Below are positions 37,476-44,943 of a stretch of DNA of 64,000 nt, piece by piece. The DNA is taken from the NCBI GenBank assembly GCA_013112585.1, contig JABFGH010000007.1, forward strand, positions 1 to 64,000, given 5' to 3'. Origin of the DNA: Ignavibacteriota bacterium. Its GTDB lineage: Bacteria; Bacteroidota; Ignavibacteria; Ignavibacteriales; Melioribacteraceae. The translations under genes and the position numbers were made by a program. Each line of letters opens with the position of its first letter. Position 1 is the first letter of the stretch. The notes under the pieces are model-generated. The model ran no database searches. It was given only the letters and a program-made list of their open reading frames with translations, and was not told where the DNA came from.

Positions 37476-38453
37476 ATGAAATTTTTAAATAATGTGTTAG
37501 AACTATATGATTTACTGGTTGGACAAAATTCAAATTTAGATAAAATCAATTCCTTGAGCGGCTACTTAAAGTTGATTGACAAAAATCTTTATTCAGCTAA
37601 ATTGAAAGAAAACTTTAAAATAGATATGCACTCAATTTTAGATGAAAGACTTAAATTTTGCAGTGATGATATTGACTACTTAAGAAAGTTGAAAGATATA
37701 GCCTATTATGAGGATTCTATGGCAGTCTATTCAACAATAATTATTTTTTGGGCAAAGTATAACAATGCCGGATTAACAAATGAAGAATTATCAAAATTAT
37801 CCGAAGCGACATTTATTGGGGTGATCGGTTATAAATTAATTGATATTCATAATGATGAAAACGTTTTAGGAAAGGAAGCCTCAATACTTGGTAATTATTT
37901 GATCCATATTCACGAGGAGATTCTACTTGATATTTTTAAAAATGCGTATGCTATGAAAACGATAAACAAATATGTTGGGATGTACGCCGAGGCTGAATTT
38001 TTAGAGAAAAGAAATAGATGGAAACAATGCCCATTCGATTGGGAGTATCCTCAAAAGATCGGTTGGAAAGCTGCGCCGCTCTTTGCAATTTTTGAGCTTC
38101 TATTTTTAAATGCCGCTGTTAATGAAAGGGAAATAGAGAAAAAAATAGACGGTTTAATTTTGGCTTCGGCGGCTCTGCAAATGGCTGATGATTTTATGGA
38201 TTCTGTAAAGGATTTAAATAATGGAATTGAAACCTTGATAATGAGCGGGTTTTATGAATTACACGGCAATGAAAAAGAAATAACGATTGAAATGGTTGAT
38301 CAATTTTTAGAAGATGAAAAAGTAATGCGGTTTTATGATACTATTCAAAAATTTTATGATTCGGCGAGAGAAATGTTTAACGGTACTGATGACATACTAA
38401 GTCTTTTTTTGGAATTGCAGAATTACAGATTCAACAAATCGTTAAGCTCCTGA
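37476..38453 (+). CDS. Class 1 isoprenoid-synthase-like protein
   Basis: 325 residues, nearly all alpha-helical, no signal peptide. Residues ~235-260 read ALQMADDFMDSVKDLNNG, which matches the second aspartate-rich motif (Q..DDxxD...D...G) of trans-prenyl synthases. Around residue 120 YKLIDIHNDEN may stand in for the first Asp-rich motif (D-x-x-x-D), but the canonical DDxxD is absent, as is the usual lysine/arginine region near the N-terminus. It is therefore a diverged terpenoid-fold protein, possibly a cyclase or a non-prenyltransferase relative. No isoprenoid genes lie nearby. A 48-residue basic protein is encoded just downstream. Confidence 0.6.
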   Translation: MKFLNNVLELYDLLVGQNSNLDKINSLSGYLKLIDKNLYSAKLKENFKIDMHSILDERLKFCSDDIDYLRKLKDIAYYEDSMAVYSTIIIFWAKYNNAGLTNEELSKLSEATFIGVIGYKLIDIHNDENVLGKEASILGNYLIHIHEEILLDIFKNAYAMKTINKYVGMYAEAEFLEKRNRWKQCPFDWEYPQKIGWKAAPLFAIFELLFLNAAVNEREIEKKIDGLILASAALQMADDFMDSVKDLNNGIETLIMSGFYELHGNEKEITIEMVDQFLEDEKVMRFYDTIQKFYDSAREMFNGTDDILSLFLELQNYRFNKSLSS

Positions 38454-38527
38454 TATTCTATTTTACTTGATAGAGAAATAAAGATTAGTTATCTTTTTTC
38501 GTCATTCCAAACATTGTGAGGTGCAGT

Positions 38528-38674
38528 TTGAAAAAAGTAAAAAAAATTACAGATAAAATTCAAAAAGAGAACAAGTCTCTTAAAAACAAAATCAAAAGAG
38601 ATCCTCAAAAAATTAAAAGTAAATTTTTAACCGATCCAAATAGGCTGCTTACCGGCTGGCCCGTATATTGGTGA
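38528..38674 (+). CDS. Very basic 48-residue small protein
   Basis: TTG start with GAGG (38518-38521) at good spacing, TGA stop at 38672-38674. The N-terminal two thirds are Lys-rich and helical (KKVKKITDKIQKENKSLKNK); the tail is distinctive (TDPNRLLTGWPVYW) and looks conserved rather than random. An in-frame GTG at 38516 is an alternative start. It may bind nucleic acid or membranes. No family recognised. Confidence 0.45.
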   Translation: MKKVKKITDKIQKENKSLKNKIKRDPQKIKSKFLTDPNRLLTGWPVYW

Positions 38675-38706
38675 AAATTTCAGCTAACATAATTTATGCA
38701 CTGAAT

Positions 38707-38945
38707 CTATTTCAAATCATTCACTAACATCATTTGTTTTGTAATTGAATAATTGCCTACCGTCAATTTATAAAAACAAATTCCGCTTCATAACTGCCCT
38801 GGGATTTTTGTTCACCGCCAATGCTGCAATTTTATTGCAATGTATATCGCAAATTGTTAATTGTATGTGAGATGTTTTGCCAAACGTCTCTACGATTTTC
38901 GGGAATTACAAAGTTAATTATTGTTGAAGGGTTAAAAGGATTAAA
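38707..38945 (-). pseudogene. Remnant of a T9SS sorting domain carrying a palindromic insert
   Basis: Minus-strand translation gives FNPFNPSTIINFVIPE, then residues encoded by the gagatgttt/aaacgtctc palindrome (RRDVWQNIS), an in-frame stop, GGEQKSQGSYEAEF, and after a frameshift GICFYKLTVGNYSI followed by TKQMMLV and a stop. This is a complete sorting-domain outline with at least one stop and one frameshift. Its left end (coding sense) is cut by the cacgg/ccgtg palindrome at 38948-38970. It lies just downstream of the intact gene at 38975-40165, so it may be the end of a former neighbour. Confidence 0.8.
38869..38890. repeat. gagacgtt palindromic element inside the sorting-domain remnant
   Basis: gagatgttt (38869-38877) with aaacgtctc (38882-38890), one wobble position. 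Same family as 15952-15973 and 40475-40496. Confidence 0.75.
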
Positions 38946-38947
38946 GG

Positions 38948-38970
38948 CAGTCACGGCGGCACCGTGACTG
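38948..38970. repeat. cagtcacgg/ccgtgactg palindrome
   Basis: Perfect 9-bp arms with loop cggca. It marks the boundary between the gene at 38975-40165 (stop five bases away) and the sorting-domain remnant. The cacgg/ccgtg core is shared with 22500-22519. No T-run, so not a typical terminator. Confidence 0.8.
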
Positions 38971-38974
38971 AAAA

Positions 38975-40165
38975 TTATTTAAGTAATATCATTTTACGAG
39001 ATTGAGTATAGTTTCCCGCAGTCAATTTGTAAAAATAAACTCCGCTCGATAGTCCATCGCTATTGAAGACTACCTCGTATGTACCGGGAGATTTTTGTTG
39101 ATCAACTAAAACAGCTAATTCATTTCCAATTATATTATACACTGTTATTTTTACATTTGAGCTTTCACTTTTCACACCTGCCTGCCCGAAAGCTAGGTTT
39201 GACGGCACTTCATATTTAATTGTTGTTGTTGGATTAAACGGGTTCGGATAGTTTTGTTCGAGCACAAAATTTTTCGGAGCAGTTCTCTCATTATCAGAAA
39301 TATTTGTTAGTGGCGTCCATCCGGCTAAGCTTGCCCATAGCCACCAAGCAGCATAAGCTTTTTGGTTCGCATTTAAAGGCTGTGAATGGGCTGACGGACA
39401 ATCATACCAATCAACACCCTCTGTATGAGCGTTCTGCCATTCGATTGCCCAATTGCCATCGCGTGAGCCATTGCCGTCTGTGTCGTAATCGCAATTGTCA
39501 TTTGGAATTTTATCGCCGAAATAATTTAAGTCGGGATCCCATGCTTCAATGTCGGCAAAGTCGTAAAGAATTTTATCATTGTCCGAACAATAATTTCGTA
39601 TCTGCTCATTACGTAAATGAAGATTTCCTGAAAGCCCTGTTCCATCCAAATGTCCCGTCATATAAACAAACATAACATTCGGGAAATCAATTTCGAGCTG
39701 ATTCATCAAACTTAGATAAGTATTTATATCTACCTCCGTTGCTGAACTTACTTGTCCGCACCATGACCAGATAATAACATTAACATCCGAGTAAGAAGAG
39801 TTGTTCAAATAATTTCTTGTAGCATCAGCCCATGCAGTTCGGTTCGGATTCCCAAGGTCACTAGCACCGGATATACCTCTGTCGTGCAAATCTAAAGCGC
39901 CGCCGCTTCCGCCGTTATTCCATTCGTATTGACTGCCTGCAAAAGAAACAAGTCCTGTCATTCCGGTTGTAAGCTGACTGCCGTGTGAAGTATGCCCGTA
40001 GGCGATATGTAATTTACTCTTCGCGCTGTCAATCCATTCTGCGGGAATTTGCTGCAGCTTTGTGCATTGATGATCAATGATTAATGGACGAGTAATTTGA
40101 GCAAGCGATGAAGTAGCCGCTGAAAATATGAAGCTGAAAGTTAATAGTAGTAGAATCTTTTTCAT
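38975..40165 (-). CDS. Secreted SGNH-like hydrolase with T9SS sorting domain
   Basis: 396 residues. Signal peptide ~1-22 (SSLAQ). The body (~25-285) has conserved-looking blocks IAYGHTSHGSQL, VIIWSWCGQ, VYMTGHLDGTG and a terminal SAHSQPLNANQKAYAAWWL, consistent with a diverged SGNH/GDSL-type esterase (His near the end, Ser in HTSHGS), though I am not certain of the catalytic Ser. The sorting domain starts at QNYPNPFNPTTTIKYEVP. Between that proline and the next strand (VKITVYNIIG) lies an extra segment NLAFGQAGVKSESS, encoded by a cctgcctgcccg-type element at about 39177-39197. A paralogous position is filled by other palindromes in the genes at 40293 and 42108. Confidence 0.8.
   Translation of the reverse strand: MKKILLLLTFSFIFSAATSSLAQITRPLIIDHQCTKLQQIPAEWIDSAKSKLHIAYGHTSHGSQLTTGMTGLVSFAGSQYEWNNGGSGGALDLHDRGISGASDLGNPNRTAWADATRNYLNNSSYSDVNVIIWSWCGQVSSATEVDINTYLSLMNQLEIDFPNVMFVYMTGHLDGTGLSGNLHLRNEQIRNYCSDNDKILYDFADIEAWDPDLNYFGDKIPNDNCDYDTDGNGSRDGNWAIEWQNAHTEGVDWYDCPSAHSQPLNANQKAYAAWWLWASLAGWTPLTNISDNERTAPKNFVLEQNYPNPFNPTTTIKYEVPSNLAFGQAGVKSESSNVKITVYNIIGNELAVLVDQQKSPGTYEVVFNSDGLSSGVYFYKLTAGNYTQSRKMILLK
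39177..39197. repeat. cctgcctgcccg element inside a T9SS sorting domain
   Basis: acctgcctgcccg...taggt with weak outer arms acct/aggt. It encodes FGQAG on the minus strand, similar to VRQAG encoded by the better-preserved copy at 42322-42336. The palindrome is partly eroded, so the assignment rests on word content and on its position in the sorting domain. Confidence 0.55.
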
Positions 40166-40292
40166 TTTGAATCTCAGTTTATTTCGGCAATAGCAATAAG
40201 AGTCAAAAAAGATACCATTTGAAGATTATTAAAAACTATCTATTTAAAATTAAATTTAATTGGTTTTTTCAATTTCTCAATTATGTTGGCTT

Positions 40293-41579
40293 TTACTTCA
40301 TTAGGAGCATTTTTTTAGTGATTAAATAGGTCCCGGACTTCAATTGGTAAAAATATATTCCAGATGAAAGATTCGAAGCATCAAATTCAACTTCATAAGT
40401 ACCTGTAGTTTTTGCTTCATTAACAAGAGTTGTTATTTCATTTCCGAGTATGTCGTACACTTTTAATTGTACTTGAGACGTTTTTCCAAACGTCTCTACG
40501 CTGCCGGGGATTGTGAATTTTATTTTTGTTGTCGGGTTAAATGGGTTTGGGTAGTTTTGGGATAATGAAAATTTGAAATTACTACCTGAGCCATAATCAT
40601 CAATAGATGTAACAAGATTAACTCCATTTTTGAGAACTGAGACACCATTTCCCCATGTCCCAACCCAAACATCTGAATTATCAAATGTAACACAAAGTGC
40701 AGATGCATCGTTCAAGCCATTATTCTGATCAAAAATGACCCATCTGTTTCTATCAAAAAATGCTAGTCCACCAAATGTCGTCCCTACCCATAAATTTTCA
40801 TTTGTGTCTAGTTCTACAAAAATTAAATCATCACTCATTAAGCCAGAATTGGTTGCATTGTAGATAAACCAATTAATCCCATCGTATTGGACTAACCCCC
40901 CACCCTCCGTTGCTATCCATTTATTGTTTTGCGAATCAATTGCAATATCGATTACTGTATTGTGAGGCAAGGGACAGTTATCCATGTTATAAACTATCCA
41001 TTCTATATCATTATATTTGGCAAATCCATTATACCATGTTCCAATCCACTTATTATTATCAGGATCAATAGTTATAGATAATATTTCATTACCTGGTAAG
41101 CCAGAGTTGCTTATATGATAATTAGTCCAATTTGAACCATCAAATTTAGAAATCCCTCCTATTAAAGTTCCTATCCAAAGGTTTCCTAGTGTATCAAAAG
41201 TTAGTGAATGAATTTGATTATTAGATAAGCCAGAATTAGAACTATTGAATAAAGTCCGAATATTTCCATTTATCTTTAATAGTCCACCTTTATTTGTACC
41301 ACAGCCTATCCATTTATTATGTTCCTTATCAATACCGATCGACCATACAAGATTACTAGGTAGAAATTGTCCAGTTGTGTCAAAAGTTGCCCATGTGTTA
41401 TTTTGATAAATAGCAATTCCATCACCATAAGTGCCAATCCACTTGGCATTGTTATCATCAACTATTATTGAAGTAATCCAACCACCGATCGGTGAATTTG
41501 AATAATTATAATAAACCCATTCAAATTCTTGAGCCCAAATACTTATTGAGAAAATAAAAAATAAAAATGTTTTTAACAT
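40293..41579 (-). CDS. Secreted propeller (Reg_prop-type) protein with T9SS sorting domain
   Basis: 428 residues, signal peptide ~1-16 (ending SIWAQ). Residues ~30-330 contain about seven repeats of the two-component-regulator propeller type (NKWIGTYGDGIAIYQ, NKWIGCGTNKGGLLKI, NLWIGTLIGGISKFDG, NKWIATEGGGLVQYDG), enough for one beta-propeller with no kinase attached. The T9SS sorting domain begins QNYPNPFNPTTKIKFTIP and ends MLLMK. After the proline an insert GSVETFGKTSQ is encoded by the perfect gagacgttt/aaacgtctc palindrome (40475-40496). The product is likely a surface ligand-binding protein. It resembles the sensor part of the kinase at 27933. Confidence 0.85.
   Translation of the reverse strand: MLKTFLFFIFSISIWAQEFEWVYYNYSNSPIGGWITSIIVDDNNAKWIGTYGDGIAIYQNNTWATFDTTGQFLPSNLVWSIGIDKEHNKWIGCGTNKGGLLKINGNIRTLFNSSNSGLSNNQIHSLTFDTLGNLWIGTLIGGISKFDGSNWTNYHISNSGLPGNEILSITIDPDNNKWIGTWYNGFAKYNDIEWIVYNMDNCPLPHNTVIDIAIDSQNNKWIATEGGGLVQYDGINWFIYNATNSGLMSDDLIFVELDTNENLWVGTTFGGLAFFDRNRWVIFDQNNGLNDASALCVTFDNSDVWVGTWGNGVSVLKNGVNLVTSIDDYGSGSNFKFSLSQNYPNPFNPTTKIKFTIPGSVETFGKTSQVQLKVYDILGNEITTLVNEAKTTGTYEVEFDASNLSSGIYFYQLKSGTYLITKKMLLMK
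40475..40496. repeat. gagacgtt palindromic element inside a coding region
   Basis: Arms gagacgttt (40475-40483) and aaacgtctc (40488-40496), perfect 9 bp. Located in frame within the sorting-domain loop of the gene at 40293-41579. Intergenic copy at 15952-15973. Confidence 0.85.
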
Positions 41580-41648
41580 TTTCTAGATCCTCTATAATTT
41601 GTTTTAATAGTATTTTCACAATTACATAGTGGCTTCATAAAAAATCCC

Positions 41649-42083
41649 TTACTTTGCTGGAATTAGTTGTAAATCAATCTCATAATCAAAATCAGGATAG
41701 GCTGTTGCGTAAGAAAAAACGAAATTTTCAGAAGTAGTTAGAGTTACCTGCCATGAAGAATCAAAATAAATTGCTTTTACAGTACGATCACCATATCCAT
41801 AGGGACAAATCATTATGCTGTAATATCCGTTGTTGTTAGTATAGGTTTGTGCAAGAACCGACTGCTCCTCATCAAGAAGTTGAACTGTAGCACTACATTG
41901 AGGATTTCTTCCTTTATACACGATTCCATGTACGTAAGTATCTGGTATTTTATAGAAAGAATTAGTCAACTGATTGTGCTCATTATCAGGTGTTGAGGTT
42001 GGTTTTGTAATTTCGACCTGACAATTAGCGAACAAAAAAATGAATACCAAATAATAAATTACTTGATTAATTGTAAGTTTCAT
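41649..42083 (-). CDS. Lipoprotein with carboxypeptidase-regulatory-like domain
   Basis: 144 residues. Lipoprotein signal with lipobox FLFANC (Cys ~21). The mature part (~50-140) looks like a single Ig-like carboxypeptidase regulatory domain (HGIVYKGRNPQCSATVQLLD, then YTNNNGYYSIMICPYG), a common surface or periplasmic module. It lies 24 bp after the gene at 42108-44387 on the same strand, so the two may be co-transcribed. Confidence 0.7.
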   Translation of the reverse strand: MKLTINQVIYYLVFIFLFANCQVEITKPTSTPDNEHNQLTNSFYKIPDTYVHGIVYKGRNPQCSATVQLLDEEQSVLAQTYTNNNGYYSIMICPYGYGDRTVKAIYFDSSWQVTLTTSENFVFSYATAYPDFDYEIDLQLIPAK

Positions 42084-42107
42084 TTTTAACTACAAGTTAG
42101 TGAATAA

Positions 42108-44387
42108 TTATTTTATTAGAACCATCTTTTGGTTTTGAAAAAAACTCTCTGCTTTTAGTTGATAAAAATAAACCCCTGAAGACAATCCTTGTCCATCAAA
42201 TTCAACCTCATAAGTGCCTGCAGTTTTTGCTTCATTAACTAATGTTTTTATTTCATTTCCGAGTATGTCGTAAACTTTTAAAGTTACCAACCTCTCACTA
42301 TTTCCCTCTCCTTGGTAACCTGCCTGCCGGACAGGCTGGGGAGAGGGGTTAAAGGGTGAGGTAGGGATAGTGAATTTAATTTTTGTAGTTGGATTGAATG
42401 GGTTAGGGTAGTTTTGAGAAAGCGAAAATGTTTTTGGAAATGCCTCAAAATTATTTCTCTCATCAACTGAAACCACTACGCCCGGTTTGTACGCGAAGAG
42501 ATAACCGTTTGCAGTTGCAATAAGAGCGGTCTTACCGCCTGCCCAAGTAATTCGCTGTAAGCCATGTTCGGCTGTTAATGTTAGCGGTACAAATAAATTA
42601 TTGAATGCATCGTAAACAAAATATTCATTTGGTTCTCCGGTAACATTGGTATTCAAAACTATATAACCCGACCATTGTTTACCAAACGCCTTGGGAGTTA
42701 TATATTCACTGTACTCATGTTTATTCATGCTGTAACCGATATATTTTCCATTTTGTGTGTACATTAAAAAAACTTTTTCACGAGCGTACACATCGTTTAT
42801 AGATGATGCCGAAGTAAAATGATATTCTTGATTTGTGTAGCCGTCGTAAAAGTAGGTTTGGTTAATATTTGTTAAATTTAGGTAAAAGTAATTTCCCAAC
42901 GATCCGAAATAGGATGTTGATGCTCTGTCTTTTTCTATCCAATTATTAAAGCGCGGAGAATACAAAAAGAATTTTGTGACTGCACCTAGATCCGTAGCCA
43001 GTAAAGCATAAAAATCACTCCCTCTATAAACCGAGCTTGAAAGTTCACTGGGAATAACAAAAGAAATTAAATTATTGTCATCACGCGTATAACTGAAAAC
43101 ATGTGCTGTATCAGCGTATTGTTCATTATATGCAAATACATCCCAAAAGTTTGCCGTGCCTCTTGCTGCAATATCGGGATGAACACTTTGAGTCCATTGA
43201 ACAGGGTGTGTAAACGAGCTGCCTGTTTTTACATCATACATATAAAAGTTATTTTCATCATATGCGTCAATTATTTCACCGCCGCATATAAAACTCATCA
43301 GACCCCAATTAAACAAAGGTGTATCAAAATGTGTATAGGAATTTGTTTCTGCCGAATAAACAATATACTCAAGCTTATCACCCTGTGCACCATTCCGAAT
43401 TATAACACATGCAATCTGTCCGCCGCATTTTCTACCGGCAACCTGGTAATCACTTCCGGCATAAGTATATTCAAAAGTGTGTTCTGCAAAATCACCAATC
43501 ACTGTATTAAATACCCAGAAATAATACCTAAATAAATCACCGCTAATTTGTTCGTTAGTAACAAACATCTCGCAAATTAAAGGGGAAACTAATTCTTCAT
43601 AAACATCCGGTCCTACTGCTTCAATTAAACGAGTGTGAGATTTAGTTTTAAACTGACCTGAATAAGCACTATATCCAATAGCAAGGTAAGGCGGTTCATT
43701 CCTTTGTTCGTAGGCGAATCCATGATCTAAATGTTTTGCAAGAAGAATATAATTCTTGGCGATACTATCAAAAGTTTTTGTTATTAAGCTATAAGCGGTA
43801 AGTGTTCTTGGTGGTTCGTTCAAAATTGAGAGACTCAAATAAATATAATCATTCTTCCCAATTACGCCCCCCTGAAATGGTGCGGAACCCGGAGTTTGAT
43901 AAGTAGTTGAGTGCCAGGTCCCATCCTCTGCATCAAACACATAAAACAACTGATCCGTTACAAAATAGGCAAAATTATCCAAGCAGCCGTAGGTATATCC
44001 ACCTGTGTTTAACAAGGTGCCGGAATAATTAATAGCGGAAAAAGTATGAGTTAATGCACTGTAGCCGACTACAATAGAATCATTATAAATCATAGCAGCA
44101 TTACCATGGGCTTCGGAGTCTTCCCAATCTAATTCCGTAGGAACGAGAAGCACTTGCCAATCACCGTATTCAATATCGAATGCATAAACAGCCTGACTTG
44201 TGTCGTCAGCAAAAATGATGCATGTTTCACCTAATGAATAATTATAAAGTCCGGGAAAAGTGCCGGGCAGTTGAGTGCTGATCCATTCTGCTGTTTGGCA
44301 GAAGCTGTTGTTATAGAGAACAAGAAAAAGTAGGGCAGTAGATAATAACCGGATAGGAATAAGTAAACATGCTTTGATCGTTTTCAT
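42108..44387 (-). CDS. Large secreted protein with T9SS sorting domain interrupted by a palindromic insert
   Basis: 759 residues from ATG 44387, which has GGAGG at proper spacing; a GTG at 44399 would add four residues and leave no ribosome-binding site. Signal peptide ~1-31. Residues ~35-660 are repetitive, aromatic and strand-rich (YAFDIEYGDWQVLL, FYVFDAEDGTWHSTTY, then YMYDVKTGSSF), suggesting kelch/propeller-like blades; no enzyme motif seen. The sorting domain (QNYPNPFNPTTKIKFTIP) is followed by an insert of ~21 residues containing PVRQAGYQGEGN before LKVYDILG resumes. The insert is encoded by the nested palindrome at 42304-42347. Confidence 0.8.
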   Translation of the reverse strand: MKTIKACLLIPIRLLSTALLFLVLYNNSFCQTAEWISTQLPGTFPGLYNYSLGETCIIFADDTSQAVYAFDIEYGDWQVLLVPTELDWEDSEAHGNAAMIYNDSIVVGYSALTHTFSAINYSGTLLNTGGYTYGCLDNFAYFVTDQLFYVFDAEDGTWHSTTYQTPGSAPFQGGVIGKNDYIYLSLSILNEPPRTLTAYSLITKTFDSIAKNYILLAKHLDHGFAYEQRNEPPYLAIGYSAYSGQFKTKSHTRLIEAVGPDVYEELVSPLICEMFVTNEQISGDLFRYYFWVFNTVIGDFAEHTFEYTYAGSDYQVAGRKCGGQIACVIIRNGAQGDKLEYIVYSAETNSYTHFDTPLFNWGLMSFICGGEIIDAYDENNFYMYDVKTGSSFTHPVQWTQSVHPDIAARGTANFWDVFAYNEQYADTAHVFSYTRDDNNLISFVIPSELSSSVYRGSDFYALLATDLGAVTKFFLYSPRFNNWIEKDRASTSYFGSLGNYFYLNLTNINQTYFYDGYTNQEYHFTSASSINDVYAREKVFLMYTQNGKYIGYSMNKHEYSEYITPKAFGKQWSGYIVLNTNVTGEPNEYFVYDAFNNLFVPLTLTAEHGLQRITWAGGKTALIATANGYLFAYKPGVVVSVDERNNFEAFPKTFSLSQNYPNPFNPTTKIKFTIPTSPFNPSPQPVRQAGYQGEGNSERLVTLKVYDILGNEIKTLVNEAKTAGTYEVEFDGQGLSSGVYFYQLKAESFFQNQKMVLIK
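42304..42347. repeat. Nested palindromic element inside a coding region
   Basis: Outer arms ccctctcc (42304-42311) and ggagaggg (42340-42347), inner arms gcctg/caggc within 42322-42336. It combines the ccctctcc family (see 32464-32595) and the cctgcc family (see 22342-22374). Flanking ttaaagggtgagg at 42349-42361 is also typical of the intergenic element. It is in frame in the sorting domain of the gene at 42108-44387. Confidence 0.85.
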
Positions 44388-44455
44388 CTTTTCCTCCACG
44401 TTTGTTTATCTATTTAATTAAAGAAACATATTACGCAGATTTTAATATTGGGCTT

Positions 44456-44594
44456 CGCAAAGCTATTCCTTCGGGAAAAGTCCATTGAAATATTGTTTAA
44501 CTTGTCTCCGCCTTAAAGAGGCGGATTGCTAGTTATTGAATTCTATTATTTGCTCCGTCCTTTTCCCAAGGGGATCACTATGTGAAGGGCGGAG
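44456..44594. repeat. Three palindromes between lipoprotein fragment and T9SS gene
   Basis: ttcc-ttcg-ggaa lies near 44466-44477; tccgcct (44507-44513) pairs with aggcgga (44519-44525); ctccgtcctt (44553-44562) pairs with aagggcggag (44585-44594) with one mismatch. The last one lies inside the 3' part of the frame at 44529-44867. Confidence 0.7.
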
Positions 44595-44867
44595 GTTAAT
44601 TTTGTTCCGGACGAAATATTTTCTGCATTTGGTTGGGCGTATGGAATTACAAAATGGGTTAACTCTAAAAATGCCCCCTTCGTATTGCCATTCTTTCGGA
44701 ACAGGAATACTGAACGCATTTTCTTCAAGTTCATTAATTCGTTTGAAGACTAAGGCATCATTTTGATTAGCCTTAGTTTGGTTGGGGTTACTGCCTGTAT
44801 TGACTGATGCATCATTACAATTAGTCAGCAGAAAAAGTACAATAATTGTAATTTTGAAATACCTCAT
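44529..44867 (-). CDS. Small lipoprotein, probably truncated at its 3' end by repeats
   Basis: 112 residues. A lipoprotein signal (IVLFLLTNC, Cys ~17) and a plausible mature start (residues 18-65, ending VPKEWQYEGGIFRVNP). After about residue 70 the composition changes (CNSIRPTKCRKYFVRNKINL), coinciding with the palindrome at 44553-44594, so I suspect the original C-terminus was lost by repeat insertion or frameshift. A functional short lipoprotein cannot be excluded. Confidence 0.45.
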   Translation of the reverse strand: MRYFKITIIVLFLLTNCNDASVNTGSNPNQTKANQNDALVFKRINELEENAFSIPVPKEWQYEGGIFRVNPFCNSIRPTKCRKYFVRNKINLRPSHSDPLGKRTEQIIEFNN

Positions 44868-44943
44868 CTTAATCCTCTTAAATTAAATGAAGAATTCAAA
44901 ACTTAGTTTATTTAGAGTACTACTTACTTTCTGCTAACTGATT

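Noticed and set aside
44536-44766. Plus-strand 76-codon frame opposite the small lipoprotein gene
   Set aside because: Shadow of the minus-strand frame and the palindrome; the lipoprotein signal on the minus strand is convincing.
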